Made by a program: the position numbers and the translations under genes. This document shows, piece after piece, positions 42,328-51,215 of a stretch of 64,000 nucleotides of DNA (positions are counted from its first letter, which is position 1; every line of letters begins with the position of its first letter). Source of the stretch: Motiliproteus sp047633175 (lineage in GTDB: Bacteria; Pseudomonadota; Gammaproteobacteria; Pseudomonadales; Balneatricaceae); assembly GCA_047633175.1 (NCBI GenBank), contig JBLIEQ010000015.1, positions 1 to 64,000 of the forward strand, in the 5' to 3' direction. The notes under the pieces are model-generated. The model made no database searches, was not told where the DNA came from, and saw nothing but the letters and a program-made list of their open reading frames with translations.

Positions 42328-44757
42328 ATGGATCTTGATAATTCGTCAGAAAGCTCCACCTCTCTAGAACTACCATTGCTACCGTTGCGCGATGTCGTGG
42401 TTTACCCCTATATGGTTATTCCGCTGTTCGTCGGGCGTGAAAAATCGATCCAGGCGCTGGAACTGGCGATGGAGGGTGGCAAACAGATTCTGTTGGTGGC
42501 GCAAAAACATGCCTCAGTCGATGAGCCGGCCGCTAAAGATATGTATTCCGTAGCGACAGTCGCTAATATTTTACAGTTGCTGAAGTTGCCCGATGGTACG
42601 GTCAAGGTGTTGGTCGAGGGTGCGGAGCGTGCCAAGATAGAGACGGTAACGGACACCGATAAGGGCTGGATGGCAAGCTATAGCGTTCTGCCTGTCACGG
42701 AGCTGGGTGAGGAGGGCGAGGTCTTTGTCCGCACGGTTCTCTCCCAGTTTGAGCAGTATGTACAGCTCAATAAAAAAATCCCCTCTGAAGTGTTAGCGTC
42801 TCTGGCGGCTATCGAGAATCCGCTGCGGTTGGGCGATACCATCGCCGCCCATATTACCGCCAAGCTGGACGAGAAGCAGAATCTGCTTGAGATGACGGAT
42901 ACCCGCGATCGACTCGAACGTCTGATGGCGTTGATGGAGTCGGAAATCGACCTGGTCAATGTCGAGAAGCGCATCCGGGGTCGGGTCAAGAAGCAGATGG
43001 AGAAGAGTCAGCGCGAGTACTATCTCAACGAGCAGATGAAAGCGATTCAGAAAGAGATGGGCGATCTGGATGAGGGCGGTAGTCCCAATGAGATCGAACA
43101 GCTACGGCTGCGTATCGACGAAGTGGGGATGTCCAACGAAGCCAAGGAAAAGGCCGTTAATGAATTCAACAAGCTGAAAATGATGTCACCGATGTCGGCC
43201 GAAGCAACAGTGGTCCGCAGCTATATTGACTGGATGGTCAGCCTGCCGTGGAATAAGCGCAGTAAGGTGCGTCATGATCTGGCTAAGGCCGAACTGGTCC
43301 TGGATGCGGATCACTACGGCCTGGAAGAGGTCAAGGAGCGGATCCTCGAGTTTCTGGCAGTCCAGCAGAGGGTTCGTAAACTCAAGGGTCCTGTGCTCTG
43401 TCTGGTGGGTCCTCCAGGGGTGGGTAAGACCTCGCTGGGGCAGTCCATCGCGCGTGCGACCAATCGTAAGTATGTACGCATGGCGCTGGGCGGTGTGCGT
43501 GATGAGGCCGAGATTCGCGGCCATCGGCGTACCTATATAGGCTCCATGCCGGGTAAGTTATTGCAGAAGATCGCTAAGGTCGGCGTTAAAAATCCGCTGT
43601 TCCTGCTCGATGAGATAGATAAGATGGGGATGGATCAGCGCGGTGATCCGGCGTCGGCTCTGTTGGAAGTTCTAGATCCTGAACAAAATCATACCTTTAA
43701 TGATCACTACCTCGAAGTTGATTATGACCTCTCGGATGTCATGTTTGTCTGTACCTCCAATTCGATGAATATTCCCGGTCCGCTTCTGGACCGGATGGAG
43801 ATTATTCGTATTCCGGGTTATACCGAGGCTGAAAAGGTTAAAATTGCCGAACGTTATCTGATCCCCAAGCAGCTTAAAACCAATGGTCTTAAGCTGGATG
43901 AGGTCGTCATAACTGAGGGGTCAGTGCGCGATATGATCCGCTACTACACCCGCGAAGCCGGGGTGCGGAATCTGGAACGCGAGATCGCCAAAGTGCTTCG
44001 TAAAGTAGTGAAAGAGAAGGCATTGAAGCAGATTTCCGACGAAACGCGCGCTATCACAGTCGAGGTGTTGGAGCATTACAGCGGCGTACGTAAGTTCAGT
44101 TTCGGCGTGGCAGAAGAGAAAGATGAGGTCGGCCAAGTGACGGGCCTTGCCTGGACGCAGGTGGGGGGTGAGATCCTGACCCTTGAGGCTGCGGTTATGC
44201 CGGGGAAAGGGCGCCAGATCCATACCGGATCCCTGGGTGATGTTATGAAAGAGTCGATCCAGGCCGCACTGACCGTGGTTCGTAGCCGTGCAGAAGCGCT
44301 GGGTATCGAGGCAGACTTTCATGAAAAACATGATATCCATATCCATGTTCCCGAGGGAGCGACGCCCAAAGATGGTCCCAGCGCCGGTATAGGGATGTGT
44401 ACGGCACTGGTCTCCGCATTGACCAATATCCCGGTGCGTTCCGATGTTGCTATGACGGGTGAGATCACCCTTCGTGGTCAGGTATTGCCTATCGGCGGTC
44501 TTAAGGAAAAGCTTCTCGCGGCACATCGCAGCGGCATCAAGACAGTGATTATTCCTGATGAGAATCTGCGTGATTTAAAAGAGATTCCAGACAATATAAA
44601 ACAAGAAGTTGAAATCAAGGCGGTAAAGTGGATCGACGAAGTATTGGAGATCGCTCTGACAAGCCGGCCTAAGCCGCGCAAGACGCCATCGGAAAAGGAG
44701 CTCCCGGAAAAGAAAAAGACCACGGGGGGGGCTGGAGGTCAAATTAGTACCCATTAG
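42328..44757 (+). CDS. lon: ATP-dependent protease Lon
   Basis: An 809-residue AAA+ protease. The N-terminal substrate-binding domain (LPLLPLRDVVVYPYMVIPLFVGREKS) is followed by a coiled coil and the ATPase (GPPGVGKTSLGQSIA; LFLLDEIDKMG). The C-terminal peptidase has the Ser-Lys dyad (PKDGPSAGIGM; KEKLLAAHRSGIK). It degrades misfolded and regulatory proteins. A sigma-32-type promoter precedes it. Confidence 0.97.
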   Translation: MDLDNSSESSTSLELPLLPLRDVVVYPYMVIPLFVGREKSIQALELAMEGGKQILLVAQKHASVDEPAAKDMYSVATVANILQLLKLPDGTVKVLVEGAERAKIETVTDTDKGWMASYSVLPVTELGEEGEVFVRTVLSQFEQYVQLNKKIPSEVLASLAAIENPLRLGDTIAAHITAKLDEKQNLLEMTDTRDRLERLMALMESEIDLVNVEKRIRGRVKKQMEKSQREYYLNEQMKAIQKEMGDLDEGGSPNEIEQLRLRIDEVGMSNEAKEKAVNEFNKLKMMSPMSAEATVVRSYIDWMVSLPWNKRSKVRHDLAKAELVLDADHYGLEEVKERILEFLAVQQRVRKLKGPVLCLVGPPGVGKTSLGQSIARATNRKYVRMALGGVRDEAEIRGHRRTYIGSMPGKLLQKIAKVGVKNPLFLLDEIDKMGMDQRGDPASALLEVLDPEQNHTFNDHYLEVDYDLSDVMFVCTSNSMNIPGPLLDRMEIIRIPGYTEAEKVKIAERYLIPKQLKTNGLKLDEVVITEGSVRDMIRYYTREAGVRNLEREIAKVLRKVVKEKALKQISDETRAITVEVLEHYSGVRKFSFGVAEEKDEVGQVTGLAWTQVGGEILTLEAAVMPGKGRQIHTGSLGDVMKESIQAALTVVRSRAEALGIEADFHEKHDIHIHVPEGATPKDGPSAGIGMCTALVSALTNIPVRSDVAMTGEITLRGQVLPIGGLKEKLLAAHRSGIKTVIIPDENLRDLKEIPDNIKQEVEIKAVKWIDEVLEIALTSRPKPRKTPSEKELPEKKKTTGGAGGQISTH

Positions 44758-44790
44758 GCTGTAAGCCGCGTATATTCGTGGATGGGCTGC

Positions 44791-44820
44791 TTGACAGTGG
44801 TTTCAGCCAGTTGGTATAAA
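44791..44820 (+). promoter_or_regulatory. hupB promoter
   Basis: TTGACA (44791-44796) and TATAAA (44815-44820) are 18 bases apart, about 70 bases before the HU gene. The -35 box is a perfect consensus, which fits the high expression of HU. Confidence 0.78.
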
Positions 44821-44889
44821 GTGCGTCGAGCAAATTATGCTGGCATGGATAAAAAAACAAAAAAATATATTTTACAGAAGGGGATATGA

Positions 44890-45162
44890 GTGAATAAGTC
44901 TGAGTTGATTGATGCGATAGCTGCTTCTGCAGATCTGTCTAAAGCATCTGCTGGTCGTGCCTTAGATGCGGCTCTTGAAGCGATCACAGGAGCATTGAAA
45001 GCTGACGACAGTGTTGCGCTGGTCGGTTTTGGTACATTTTCTGTTAAGCAGCGTGCTGCGCGCACGGGTCGTAACCCGCAGACGGGTAATCCTATTCAGA
45101 TTGCTGCTGCGACCGTACCGGCGTTTAAAGCGGGTAAGGCGTTAAAGGATGCTGTTAACTAA
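44890..45162 (+). CDS. hupB: DNA-binding protein HU-beta
   Basis: A 90-residue nucleoid protein. The DNA-binding arm carries RTGRNPQTGNPIQI, and N-terminal MNKSELIDAIAASADLSKASAGRALDAALEAI is the helical dimer core. It bends DNA and compacts the nucleoid. The start is GTG 44890 with AAGGGG at good distance. Position after lon is conserved in gammaproteobacteria. Confidence 0.96.
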   Translation: MNKSELIDAIAASADLSKASAGRALDAALEAITGALKADDSVALVGFGTFSVKQRAARTGRNPQTGNPIQIAAATVPAFKAGKALKDAVN

Positions 45163-45289
45163 TTATTGAATTAGTGACCGTCTTGTTGGCTATGAAAATT
45201 TTTTTGGATCAGTAGTTTGACCGGTCGGATTATCCACCCGTTAGACAGGGGGCTCAGTTTGGGTTCCGTCTGTTCCGCCAAGAACAAAG

Positions 45290-45319
45290 AGCGCATCAAT
45301 GGATGCGCTTTTTTTTAAT
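45290..45319 (+). terminator. Terminator between hupB and ppiD
   Basis: AGCGCATC and GATGCGCT form an 8-bp stem with an AATG-type loop, followed by eight T. Confidence 0.9.
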
Positions 45320-45378
45320 CGCATAAATAGTCGCTTTAGTGAGACCACACTAGAGCGTTTTTCCAGGCAGAGGGCTGC

Positions 45379-47250
45379 ATGCTTCAAAATCTGAGAGAGA
45401 GTTCCCAGGGGATTATCGCTAAAACGATCGTCGGCTTTATCATCGTCACCTTCGCACTCTGGGGTGTTGACTCCCTGTTTGGCCTGGCATCGGCGCCAGG
45501 GGCACCGGTAACGGTCAATGATGTCGATATCAGTGAAGCCGAGATCCAGAACGGGATAGAGAGGCAGCGCCGGCAGTTGATCAATCAGATGGGGGCGGAT
45601 GTCGATCCCTCGATGCTGGAAGATAACCTGCTGCGAGGGATGGTTGTCGAAGGCCTGATAGAGCAGTCGTTGCTGTTGCAGTCTGCTGAGCAGCAGGGGC
45701 TTGCGGTCAGCACCCAGATGCTGGATCAGATTATTCTCAAGACCCGTGAGTTTCAGGTCGAAGGTCAGTTTGATCGGAATCAGTTTAATGGGGTGCTGCG
45801 TAACGCGGGGCTGACACCGATGATGTATCGTGGCCTGTTACGCAAAGAGCTGCTCATGGAGCAGGTGCGCAGCGCTATCGCAGCGACCGCCTTTGTACTT
45901 CCTGCTGAGATTAAGGCGATCGCCGCGATCGATCAGCAGACCCGGGATATACGCTTTCAGCTGATTCCATTGCAGCAGATGCTTGCGGGAGTAACGGTTA
46001 GCGAAGCCGAGATCCAGGACTACTACCAGGCGAATCAGGCTGGCTTTATGTCTGAGGAGCGGCTGGCGCTCGATTATATCCAGATTAATCGCAGTGATCT
46101 GGCGGCGGATGTCGAGATCGATGCAGCCGAGTTGCAGACACAGTACCAGCAACTGGTTGCCGGGTTTGAAGGCCGGGATGCGCGGGATGCCGCACATATC
46201 CTGATCGCGCTCAGCGCAGAACGCGATGCAGAACAAGCCAAAACAGAGGCTCAGGTGCTGCGTCAGAAGCTTAATGAAGGGGCGAATTTTGCTGATCTGG
46301 CCCAAGAGTATTCAGACGACGGCGGTTCTGCTGTCGAAGGTGGCTCGCTGGGACTGGTTGAGCAGGGCGTGATGGTTCCCGAGTTTGAGCAGGCGCTGTT
46401 TGCGCTACAGGTCGGTGAGGTGTCTGAGCCGGTAGAGACTGAGTTTGGTTATCATCTGATCAAGCTTAATCGCATCGATAAGAGCGCAGCGCCAGATTTT
46501 GACAGCGTGCGTGTCGAGCTTGAAACGGCTCAGCGTGAGCAGAAGTCTGAGGCACTCTTTGTGGAGTTGTCTGAGGCGCTGGCTGATCTGAGTTTTTCTG
46601 CATCGGATCTTCAGGAACCTTCCGAGCAGCTCGACCTTCCTATCAGCCACACGGCCCTGATGGGGCGTGAGGGCGGTGAGGATGCATTCAGCGCCGATCC
46701 CCGAGTACTGAAGGCTGCCTTTGCGGAGGATGTGCTGAGCAATGGCCATAACTCTGAATTGATCGAGTTGAGTCGCGACCAGGTAGTGGTGATCCGCCTA
46801 AGGCAGCACCTGCCCGCGAGTGCTCAGAGCCTTGCCGAGGTCCGGGAGCAGATCTTGGGGCAGCTTAAGCAGCAGAAAGCGGAGCAGCAGGTGCAGGCGC
46901 GTGCAGAGATTCTTCTGGCCGAGGCTAAAGGGTTGAGTCAAGCGCAGCTTGAAGTGTCGCCCTGGCTGCAGCAGGACGGCGTATCCCGCTCTGATGCGGT
47001 ACTTGACCCGCTTCAGATCCGGGCGCTGTTTAAAATGGTTAAACCGGCAGCGGGTCAACTGAGTTGGGCGCAGGTTACGCTATCCGATGGCAGCGCGGCG
47101 GTCATGGGTGTTACGGCGGTTTATCCAGGTGCCGAACTCGAGCCGCAGGCCTTACAGGCGATGACGGGCTATCTGGCCAACCGCAATGGCCAGTCCGATT
47201 ATGTGTCGCTGAAGCTGAATCTGAAATCAAGCGCTGCCATTGTTCGTTAG
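45379..47250 (+). CDS. ppiD: Periplasmic folding chaperone PpiD, SurA/parvulin family
   Basis: A 623-residue membrane-anchored chaperone. A single N-terminal membrane segment (about 13-33, IIAKTIVGFIIVTFALWGVDS) is followed by a SurA_N-like domain and a parvulin (PPIC) domain (about 270-360, AAHILIALSAERDAEQAK...GGSLGLVEQGVMVPEFEQALFALQVGEVSEPVETEFGYHLIKL). It helps outer-membrane and secreted proteins leaving the Sec translocon. Order hupB-ppiD is conserved. Confidence 0.94.
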   Translation: MLQNLRESSQGIIAKTIVGFIIVTFALWGVDSLFGLASAPGAPVTVNDVDISEAEIQNGIERQRRQLINQMGADVDPSMLEDNLLRGMVVEGLIEQSLLLQSAEQQGLAVSTQMLDQIILKTREFQVEGQFDRNQFNGVLRNAGLTPMMYRGLLRKELLMEQVRSAIAATAFVLPAEIKAIAAIDQQTRDIRFQLIPLQQMLAGVTVSEAEIQDYYQANQAGFMSEERLALDYIQINRSDLAADVEIDAAELQTQYQQLVAGFEGRDARDAAHILIALSAERDAEQAKTEAQVLRQKLNEGANFADLAQEYSDDGGSAVEGGSLGLVEQGVMVPEFEQALFALQVGEVSEPVETEFGYHLIKLNRIDKSAAPDFDSVRVELETAQREQKSEALFVELSEALADLSFSASDLQEPSEQLDLPISHTALMGREGGEDAFSADPRVLKAAFAEDVLSNGHNSELIELSRDQVVVIRLRQHLPASAQSLAEVREQILGQLKQQKAEQQVQARAEILLAEAKGLSQAQLEVSPWLQQDGVSRSDAVLDPLQIRALFKMVKPAAGQLSWAQVTLSDGSAAVMGVTAVYPGAELEPQALQAMTGYLANRNGQSDYVSLKLNLKSSAAIVR

Positions 47251-47255
47251 CTTTT

Positions 47256-47294
47256 AGCCGCTAAAAACAGCCGTTAATAACAGCCGCTAAAAAC
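47256..47294. repeat. Three 13-bp tandem repeats after ppiD
   Basis: AGCCGCTAAAAAC, AGCCGTTAATAAC and AGCCGCTAAAAAC begin 5 bases after the ppiD stop. Confidence 0.9.
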
Positions 47295-47344
47295 ACGCGT
47301 TGATATCAGAATCCAGACGTCAGGTGTTGATCGTTAAGCACCCT

Positions 47345-47369
47345 AAGGGAGCCTCAGGGCTCCCTTTTT
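47345..47369 (+). terminator. Terminator between ppiD and ruvC
   Basis: AAGGGAGCC and GGCTCCCTT form a 9-bp stem with a TCAG-type loop, followed by T residues. Confidence 0.9.
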
Positions 47370-47412
47370 GTACCAGAACACCGCTTTTTCCGTCGTTCAA
47401 CCAGGTTTCATC

Positions 47413-47925
47413 ATGAGTTTGATATTAGGCATAGATCCTGGATCACGCATCACCGGTTTTGGGGTGATTAATCAGGTCGGATCACGGCATGAATATGTGA
47501 CCAGCGGCTGTATCCGGATTAAAGGCGACCACCTGCCAGATCGCTTGAAACAGATCTACGAAGGGGTCGTCGAGGTTATCCGCCTGTATCTGCCGGAAGA
47601 GATGGCCATCGAGCAGGTCTTTATGGCAAAGAACGCGGACTCGGCATTAAAGCTGGGTCAGGCCAGGGGCGCGGCGATAGTGGCGGGTGCGACCCAGGGC
47701 TTGGCGGTATCGGAATATGCTGCGCGAGCGGTCAAGCTGGCCGTCGTGGGTAAGGGCTCCGCCGAGAAAACGCAGGTACAGCATATGGTCAGTTCCATTC
47801 TCAAGCTGCCGGGGTTGCCGCAAGAGGATGCCGCCGATGCGTTGGCGATCGCCTTATGTCATGCCTATACCCGCCAGGGGCAGATACGCCTTGCCGCGGC
47901 AAGCCCCCGCGCGCGGATAACCTGA
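47413..47925 (+). CDS. ruvC: Holliday junction resolvase RuvC
   Basis: A 170-residue endonuclease with an RNase H-like fold. It cuts Holliday junctions after RuvAB branch migration. LGIDPGSRITGFGVI carries the first catalytic Asp; EQVFMAKNADSALKLGQARGA and the C-terminal QEDAADALAIALCHAY give the other acidic residues. ATG 47413 is the family-conserved start (MSLILGIDPGS); the frame is open upstream through the terminator and cannot be coding there. ruvA and ruvB follow. Confidence 0.96.
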   Translation: MSLILGIDPGSRITGFGVINQVGSRHEYVTSGCIRIKGDHLPDRLKQIYEGVVEVIRLYLPEEMAIEQVFMAKNADSALKLGQARGAAIVAGATQGLAVSEYAARAVKLAVVGKGSAEKTQVQHMVSSILKLPGLPQEDAADALAIALCHAYTRQGQIRLAAASPRARIT

Positions 47926-47964
47926 GCCCACTTCTTTGCCACCACTTTTTGTTAGGAGTTTCAG

Positions 47965-48576
47965 ATGATCGGTCGACTTAAGGGTGTGCTGGTAGAAAAA
48001 CAGCCGCCATATCTGGTTATAGATGTGCAGGGCGTCGGCTACGAGGTCGAAGCACCCCTGAGCTCCATCTTTCATCTACCTGCAGTGGGTCAGTCGGTGG
48101 AACTGTATACCCATTTTGTCGTCCGTGAGGATGCGCAGCTCCTGTATGGCTTTACCACCAAGGAGGAGCGGGCGCTGTTTCGGGCCCTTATCAAGGTTAA
48201 CGGGGTCGGCCCAAAGATGGGGATAGCCATACTCTCAGGGATTGGCGCCGATGACTTTGCCCGCTGTGTTAATCAGGATGACAGTGCCGCCCTGGTTAAA
48301 ATTCCAGGGGTCGGTAAGAAAACGGCCGAGCGCCTGATCGTAGAGATGCGCGACAAGATGCGTGACTGGTTGCCGGCAGAGAGTGATTTTGCATTATCTT
48401 CCGCAGGGATGCAGCTCGACCCGGCGAACGACGCCTTGCAGGAAGCGGAGAGCGCTCTGATTTCGTTAGGCTATAAACCCGCTCAGGCCTCTAAAGCGGT
48501 GGCTCAGGCGCACAGGTTGCTGGGCGCTGGCAGTGCTGAGGAACTTATTCGTCAGTCACTCAAGAGTATGGTTTAA
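47965..48576 (+). CDS. ruvA: Holliday junction DNA helicase subunit RuvA
   Basis: A 203-residue protein that binds four-way junctions and loads RuvB. The OB-fold start is MIGRLKGVLVEKQPPYLVIDVQGVGYEVEAPLS; the helix-hairpin-helix elements are LIKVNGVGPKMGIAILSGI and LVKIPGVGKKTAERLIVEM; the C-terminal domain contacts RuvB. A good AGGAG ribosome site precedes ATG 47965. Confidence 0.97.
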   Translation: MIGRLKGVLVEKQPPYLVIDVQGVGYEVEAPLSSIFHLPAVGQSVELYTHFVVREDAQLLYGFTTKEERALFRALIKVNGVGPKMGIAILSGIGADDFARCVNQDDSAALVKIPGVGKKTAERLIVEMRDKMRDWLPAESDFALSSAGMQLDPANDALQEAESALISLGYKPAQASKAVAQAHRLLGAGSAEELIRQSLKSMV

Positions 48577-48624
48577 GGCGGCGATAGCTTATCATTCGAG
48601 CCACTGCCCCCTGTTGAGACGCCA

Positions 48625-49647
48625 ATGATTGAAACCGATAGGTTTATCGCTCCCGAACCCCGCTCCCGCACTGAAGAGGTACAGGATCGCGCGATTCGTC
48701 CCCGCTCGCTGGCCGACTATGTAGGGCAGCCGGTGGTGCGAGAGCAGATGGAGATCTTTATCCCCGCTGCCCGCAATCGTGGCGAACCGCTGGACCATAC
48801 GCTTATCTTCGGCCCGCCCGGACTGGGTAAAACCACGTTGGCACACATTATCGCCAATGAGATGGGGGTCTCGATGAAGTCGACCTCGGGTCCGGTGATG
48901 GAGAAAGCCGGTGATCTGGCGGCGATGCTGACCAATCTCGAACCGGGCGATGTACTCTTTATCGATGAGATACATCGTCTTAATCCGGCGGTAGAGGAGG
49001 TGCTCTATCCGGCGATGGAGGACTATCAGCTCGATATCATGATCGGCGAGGGACCGGCCGCGCGATCGATCAAACTCGATCTGCCTCCCTTTACCCTGGT
49101 GGGAGCGACCACCCGGGCCGGCCTGCTGACCTCTCCGCTGCGTGACCGCTTTGGTATCGTGCAGCGGCTGGAGTTTTACAGCGTCGAGGATCTGGTCACT
49201 ATCGTAAGCCGTTCGGCAAGGTTGGTGGGGGTCGGCATCGATGAGGCGGGAGCCCGTGAGATCGCCCGACGTTCGCGGGGAACACCGCGGATCGCCAATA
49301 GATTGCTCCGTCGTACTCGGGACTATGCCGAGGTTAAGGGGGACGGGACCATCAACGGTGAGGTAGCCTGTCTGGCATTGAATATGCTCAATGTCGATAG
49401 CCATGGGTTCGATCATATGGACAGGCGTCTGCTACTGGCGATGATCGAAAAATTCGACGGGGGTCCCGTGGGTATCGATAGTCTGGCGGCATCGATCAGC
49501 GAAGAGCGTGATACGATCGAGGATGTACTCGAACCCTTCCTGATTCAGCAGGGTTATATTATGCGTACCTCCCGAGGGCGGGTGCTGACTAAGCTTGCTT
49601 ATCAGCATTTTGGCATGGAGTCGCTGCATCGGAGTGACGATGACTGA
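48625..49647 (+). CDS. ruvB: Holliday junction DNA helicase subunit RuvB
   Basis: A 340-residue AAA+ motor that drives branch migration. Walker A is GPPGLGKTTLAHIIA and Walker B LFIDEIHRLN; the sensor region GATTRAGLLTSPLRDRFG and the C-terminal winged helix (FLIQQGYIMRTSRGRVLT) are present. Its stop overlaps the start of ybgC. Confidence 0.97.
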   Translation: MIETDRFIAPEPRSRTEEVQDRAIRPRSLADYVGQPVVREQMEIFIPAARNRGEPLDHTLIFGPPGLGKTTLAHIIANEMGVSMKSTSGPVMEKAGDLAAMLTNLEPGDVLFIDEIHRLNPAVEEVLYPAMEDYQLDIMIGEGPAARSIKLDLPPFTLVGATTRAGLLTSPLRDRFGIVQRLEFYSVEDLVTIVSRSARLVGVGIDEAGAREIARRSRGTPRIANRLLRRTRDYAEVKGDGTINGEVACLALNMLNVDSHGFDHMDRRLLLAMIEKFDGGPVGIDSLAASISEERDTIEDVLEPFLIQQGYIMRTSRGRVLTKLAYQHFGMESLHRSDDD

Positions 49648-50065
49648 TTCTGCGGCACATCGATGCAGTTTTCGGGTCTATATCGAAGATACAGACCTGG
49701 GTGGTATCGTCTATTACGTCAACTATCTGAAATTTATGGAACGTGCCCGTACGGAGCTGTTACGATCACTGGGCTTTCAGCAGCACGAATTGCAGCAGCA
49801 GGGGTTGTTGTTTGTGGTTCAGAGTCTGAGCGCGCGTTACCGGCAGCCGGCGCGACTGGATGATGAGCTCAGTATTCACACCGCCATTAAAAAGCAGTCT
49901 GGCGCGAGTCTGGTTTTTGAGCAGCGGGTGCTGCGCGCCGATAGCGATGTCTTATTGTGTACCGCCGAGGTTAAAGTCGCCGCTGTTGATAGTGCCCGGC
50001 TCAAGCCTATAAAAATACCCGCACCCTTACGTCAGCAGCTGGACCGTTACAGCGTCCAGTCCTGA
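49640..50065 (+). CDS. ybgC: Acyl-CoA thioester hydrolase YbgC
   Basis: A 141-residue hot-dog-fold thioesterase, cytoplasmic. DTDLGGIVYYVNYLKFMERARTELLRSLG is the 4-hydroxybenzoyl-CoA thioesterase-type active-site region with the catalytic Asp. ATG 49640 overlaps the ruvB stop by 8 bases and has GGAG in front. It is the first gene of the tol-pal group, as in E. coli. Confidence 0.95.
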   Translation: MTDSAAHRCSFRVYIEDTDLGGIVYYVNYLKFMERARTELLRSLGFQQHELQQQGLLFVVQSLSARYRQPARLDDELSIHTAIKKQSGASLVFEQRVLRADSDVLLCTAEVKVAAVDSARLKPIKIPAPLRQQLDRYSVQS

Positions 50066-50106
50066 ATCCTAAACCCAGATAGATACGCCAATAAGGAGAA
50101 TTTTTG

Positions 50107-50787
50107 GTGGTAGAGAAAATGTCGATGTGGAGCCTGGTGGTCAACGCCAGTCTGGTTGTTCAGCTGGTGATGCTGGTGTTATTAGTGGCGTCGATCCTGT
50201 CCTGGGTGGTGATCTTTCAGCGCCGCAGTTATCTCGCCACAGCACGGCGTACACTGCGGCAGTTCGAGGAGAAGTTTTGGTCTGGCATCGATCTGAGCGA
50301 ACTGTTCCGTGATGTCAACAGCAATCCGAACCCTGAGAGTGCGCCGGAAAATATCTTTCGTGCCGGCATCAAGGAGTTTACCCGGCTGCGGCAGCAAAGC
50401 GATGCCGATCCTGATGCAGTCATGGAGGGTGTGGAGCGGGCGATGCGGGTGGCGCTGTCGCGCGAAGAGGAGAAGCTCGATGCGAATCTGCCCTTCCTGG
50501 CGACTGTCGGTTCGACCAGCCCCTATATAGGCTTGTTCGGTACCGTCTGGGGGATTATGAACTCATTCAGGGGGTTGGCTAATATGCATCAGGCGACCCT
50601 CGCCAGCGTCGCCCCGGGTATCTCCGAGGCCCTGATCGCCACGGCGATGGGGTTGTTTGCGGCCATCCCTGCGGTTATCGCCTATAACCGCTATGTCTCC
50701 CAGGTCGAGATCATCATGAACAGCTATACGACCTTCGCCGAGGAGTTTTCCAGTATTCTTCACCGCCGCGTACATGGTTCCAAGTGA
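50107..50787 (+). CDS. tolQ: Tol-Pal system protein TolQ
   Basis: A 226-residue inner-membrane protein with three membrane segments (about 12-35, 135-158, 168-190), homologous to MotA and ExbB. With TolR it forms the proton-driven motor that energises TolA for outer-membrane constriction at division. LPFLATVGSTSPYIGLFGTVWGIMNSF is the conserved second segment. AAGGAG lies 8 bases before GTG 50107; ATG 50119 is an alternative. Confidence 0.95.
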   Translation: MVEKMSMWSLVVNASLVVQLVMLVLLVASILSWVVIFQRRSYLATARRTLRQFEEKFWSGIDLSELFRDVNSNPNPESAPENIFRAGIKEFTRLRQQSDADPDAVMEGVERAMRVALSREEEKLDANLPFLATVGSTSPYIGLFGTVWGIMNSFRGLANMHQATLASVAPGISEALIATAMGLFAAIPAVIAYNRYVSQVEIIMNSYTTFAEEFSSILHRRVHGSK

Positions 50788-50797
50788 GGCCCAGGCA

Positions 50798-51214
50798 ATG
50801 ATACGCAGAGCTAAACCCAAGCGTAAGCTCAATGCCGAGATCAATGTCGTCCCCTATATCGATGTCGTTATGGTGCTGTTGATCGTCTTTATGATCACCG
50901 CGCCCATGCTGACTCAGGGCGTGGATGTGCAGTTGCCGAAAGTCGGTGCTGAACCGGTGGATAGCCGGGACCAGGAACCGTTAATCGTGTCTGTCGATGC
51001 CCAGGGCTTGTATTATGTCGATGTGGGTGGCGATCCATTAACAGCTGTAACGCTCACGGTGGCCGTGGATAGGGTCGGTAAGATCCTCAGCAGCAACCCC
51101 AAGAAGATGATTCTGGTGCGCGGAGATCGCCGGGTTAGCTACGACAAGGTGATCGAGTTGATGGCGGCGTTACAGGGTGCCGGGGCTCCTAGTGTGGGCT
51201 TGGTTACCGAATAG
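50798..51214 (+). CDS. tolR: Tol-Pal system protein TolR
   Basis: A 138-residue inner-membrane protein with one membrane segment carrying the functional Asp (INVVPYIDVVMVLLIVFMIT). The periplasmic domain follows, with KKMILVRGDRRVSYDKVIELMAALQ. GAGG is 8 bases before ATG 50798; an ATG at 50774 overlapping tolQ is possible but less well placed. Confidence 0.94.
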   Translation: MIRRAKPKRKLNAEINVVPYIDVVMVLLIVFMITAPMLTQGVDVQLPKVGAEPVDSRDQEPLIVSVDAQGLYYVDVGGDPLTAVTLTVAVDRVGKILSSNPKKMILVRGDRRVSYDKVIELMAALQGAGAPSVGLVTE

Positions 51215-51215
51215 C

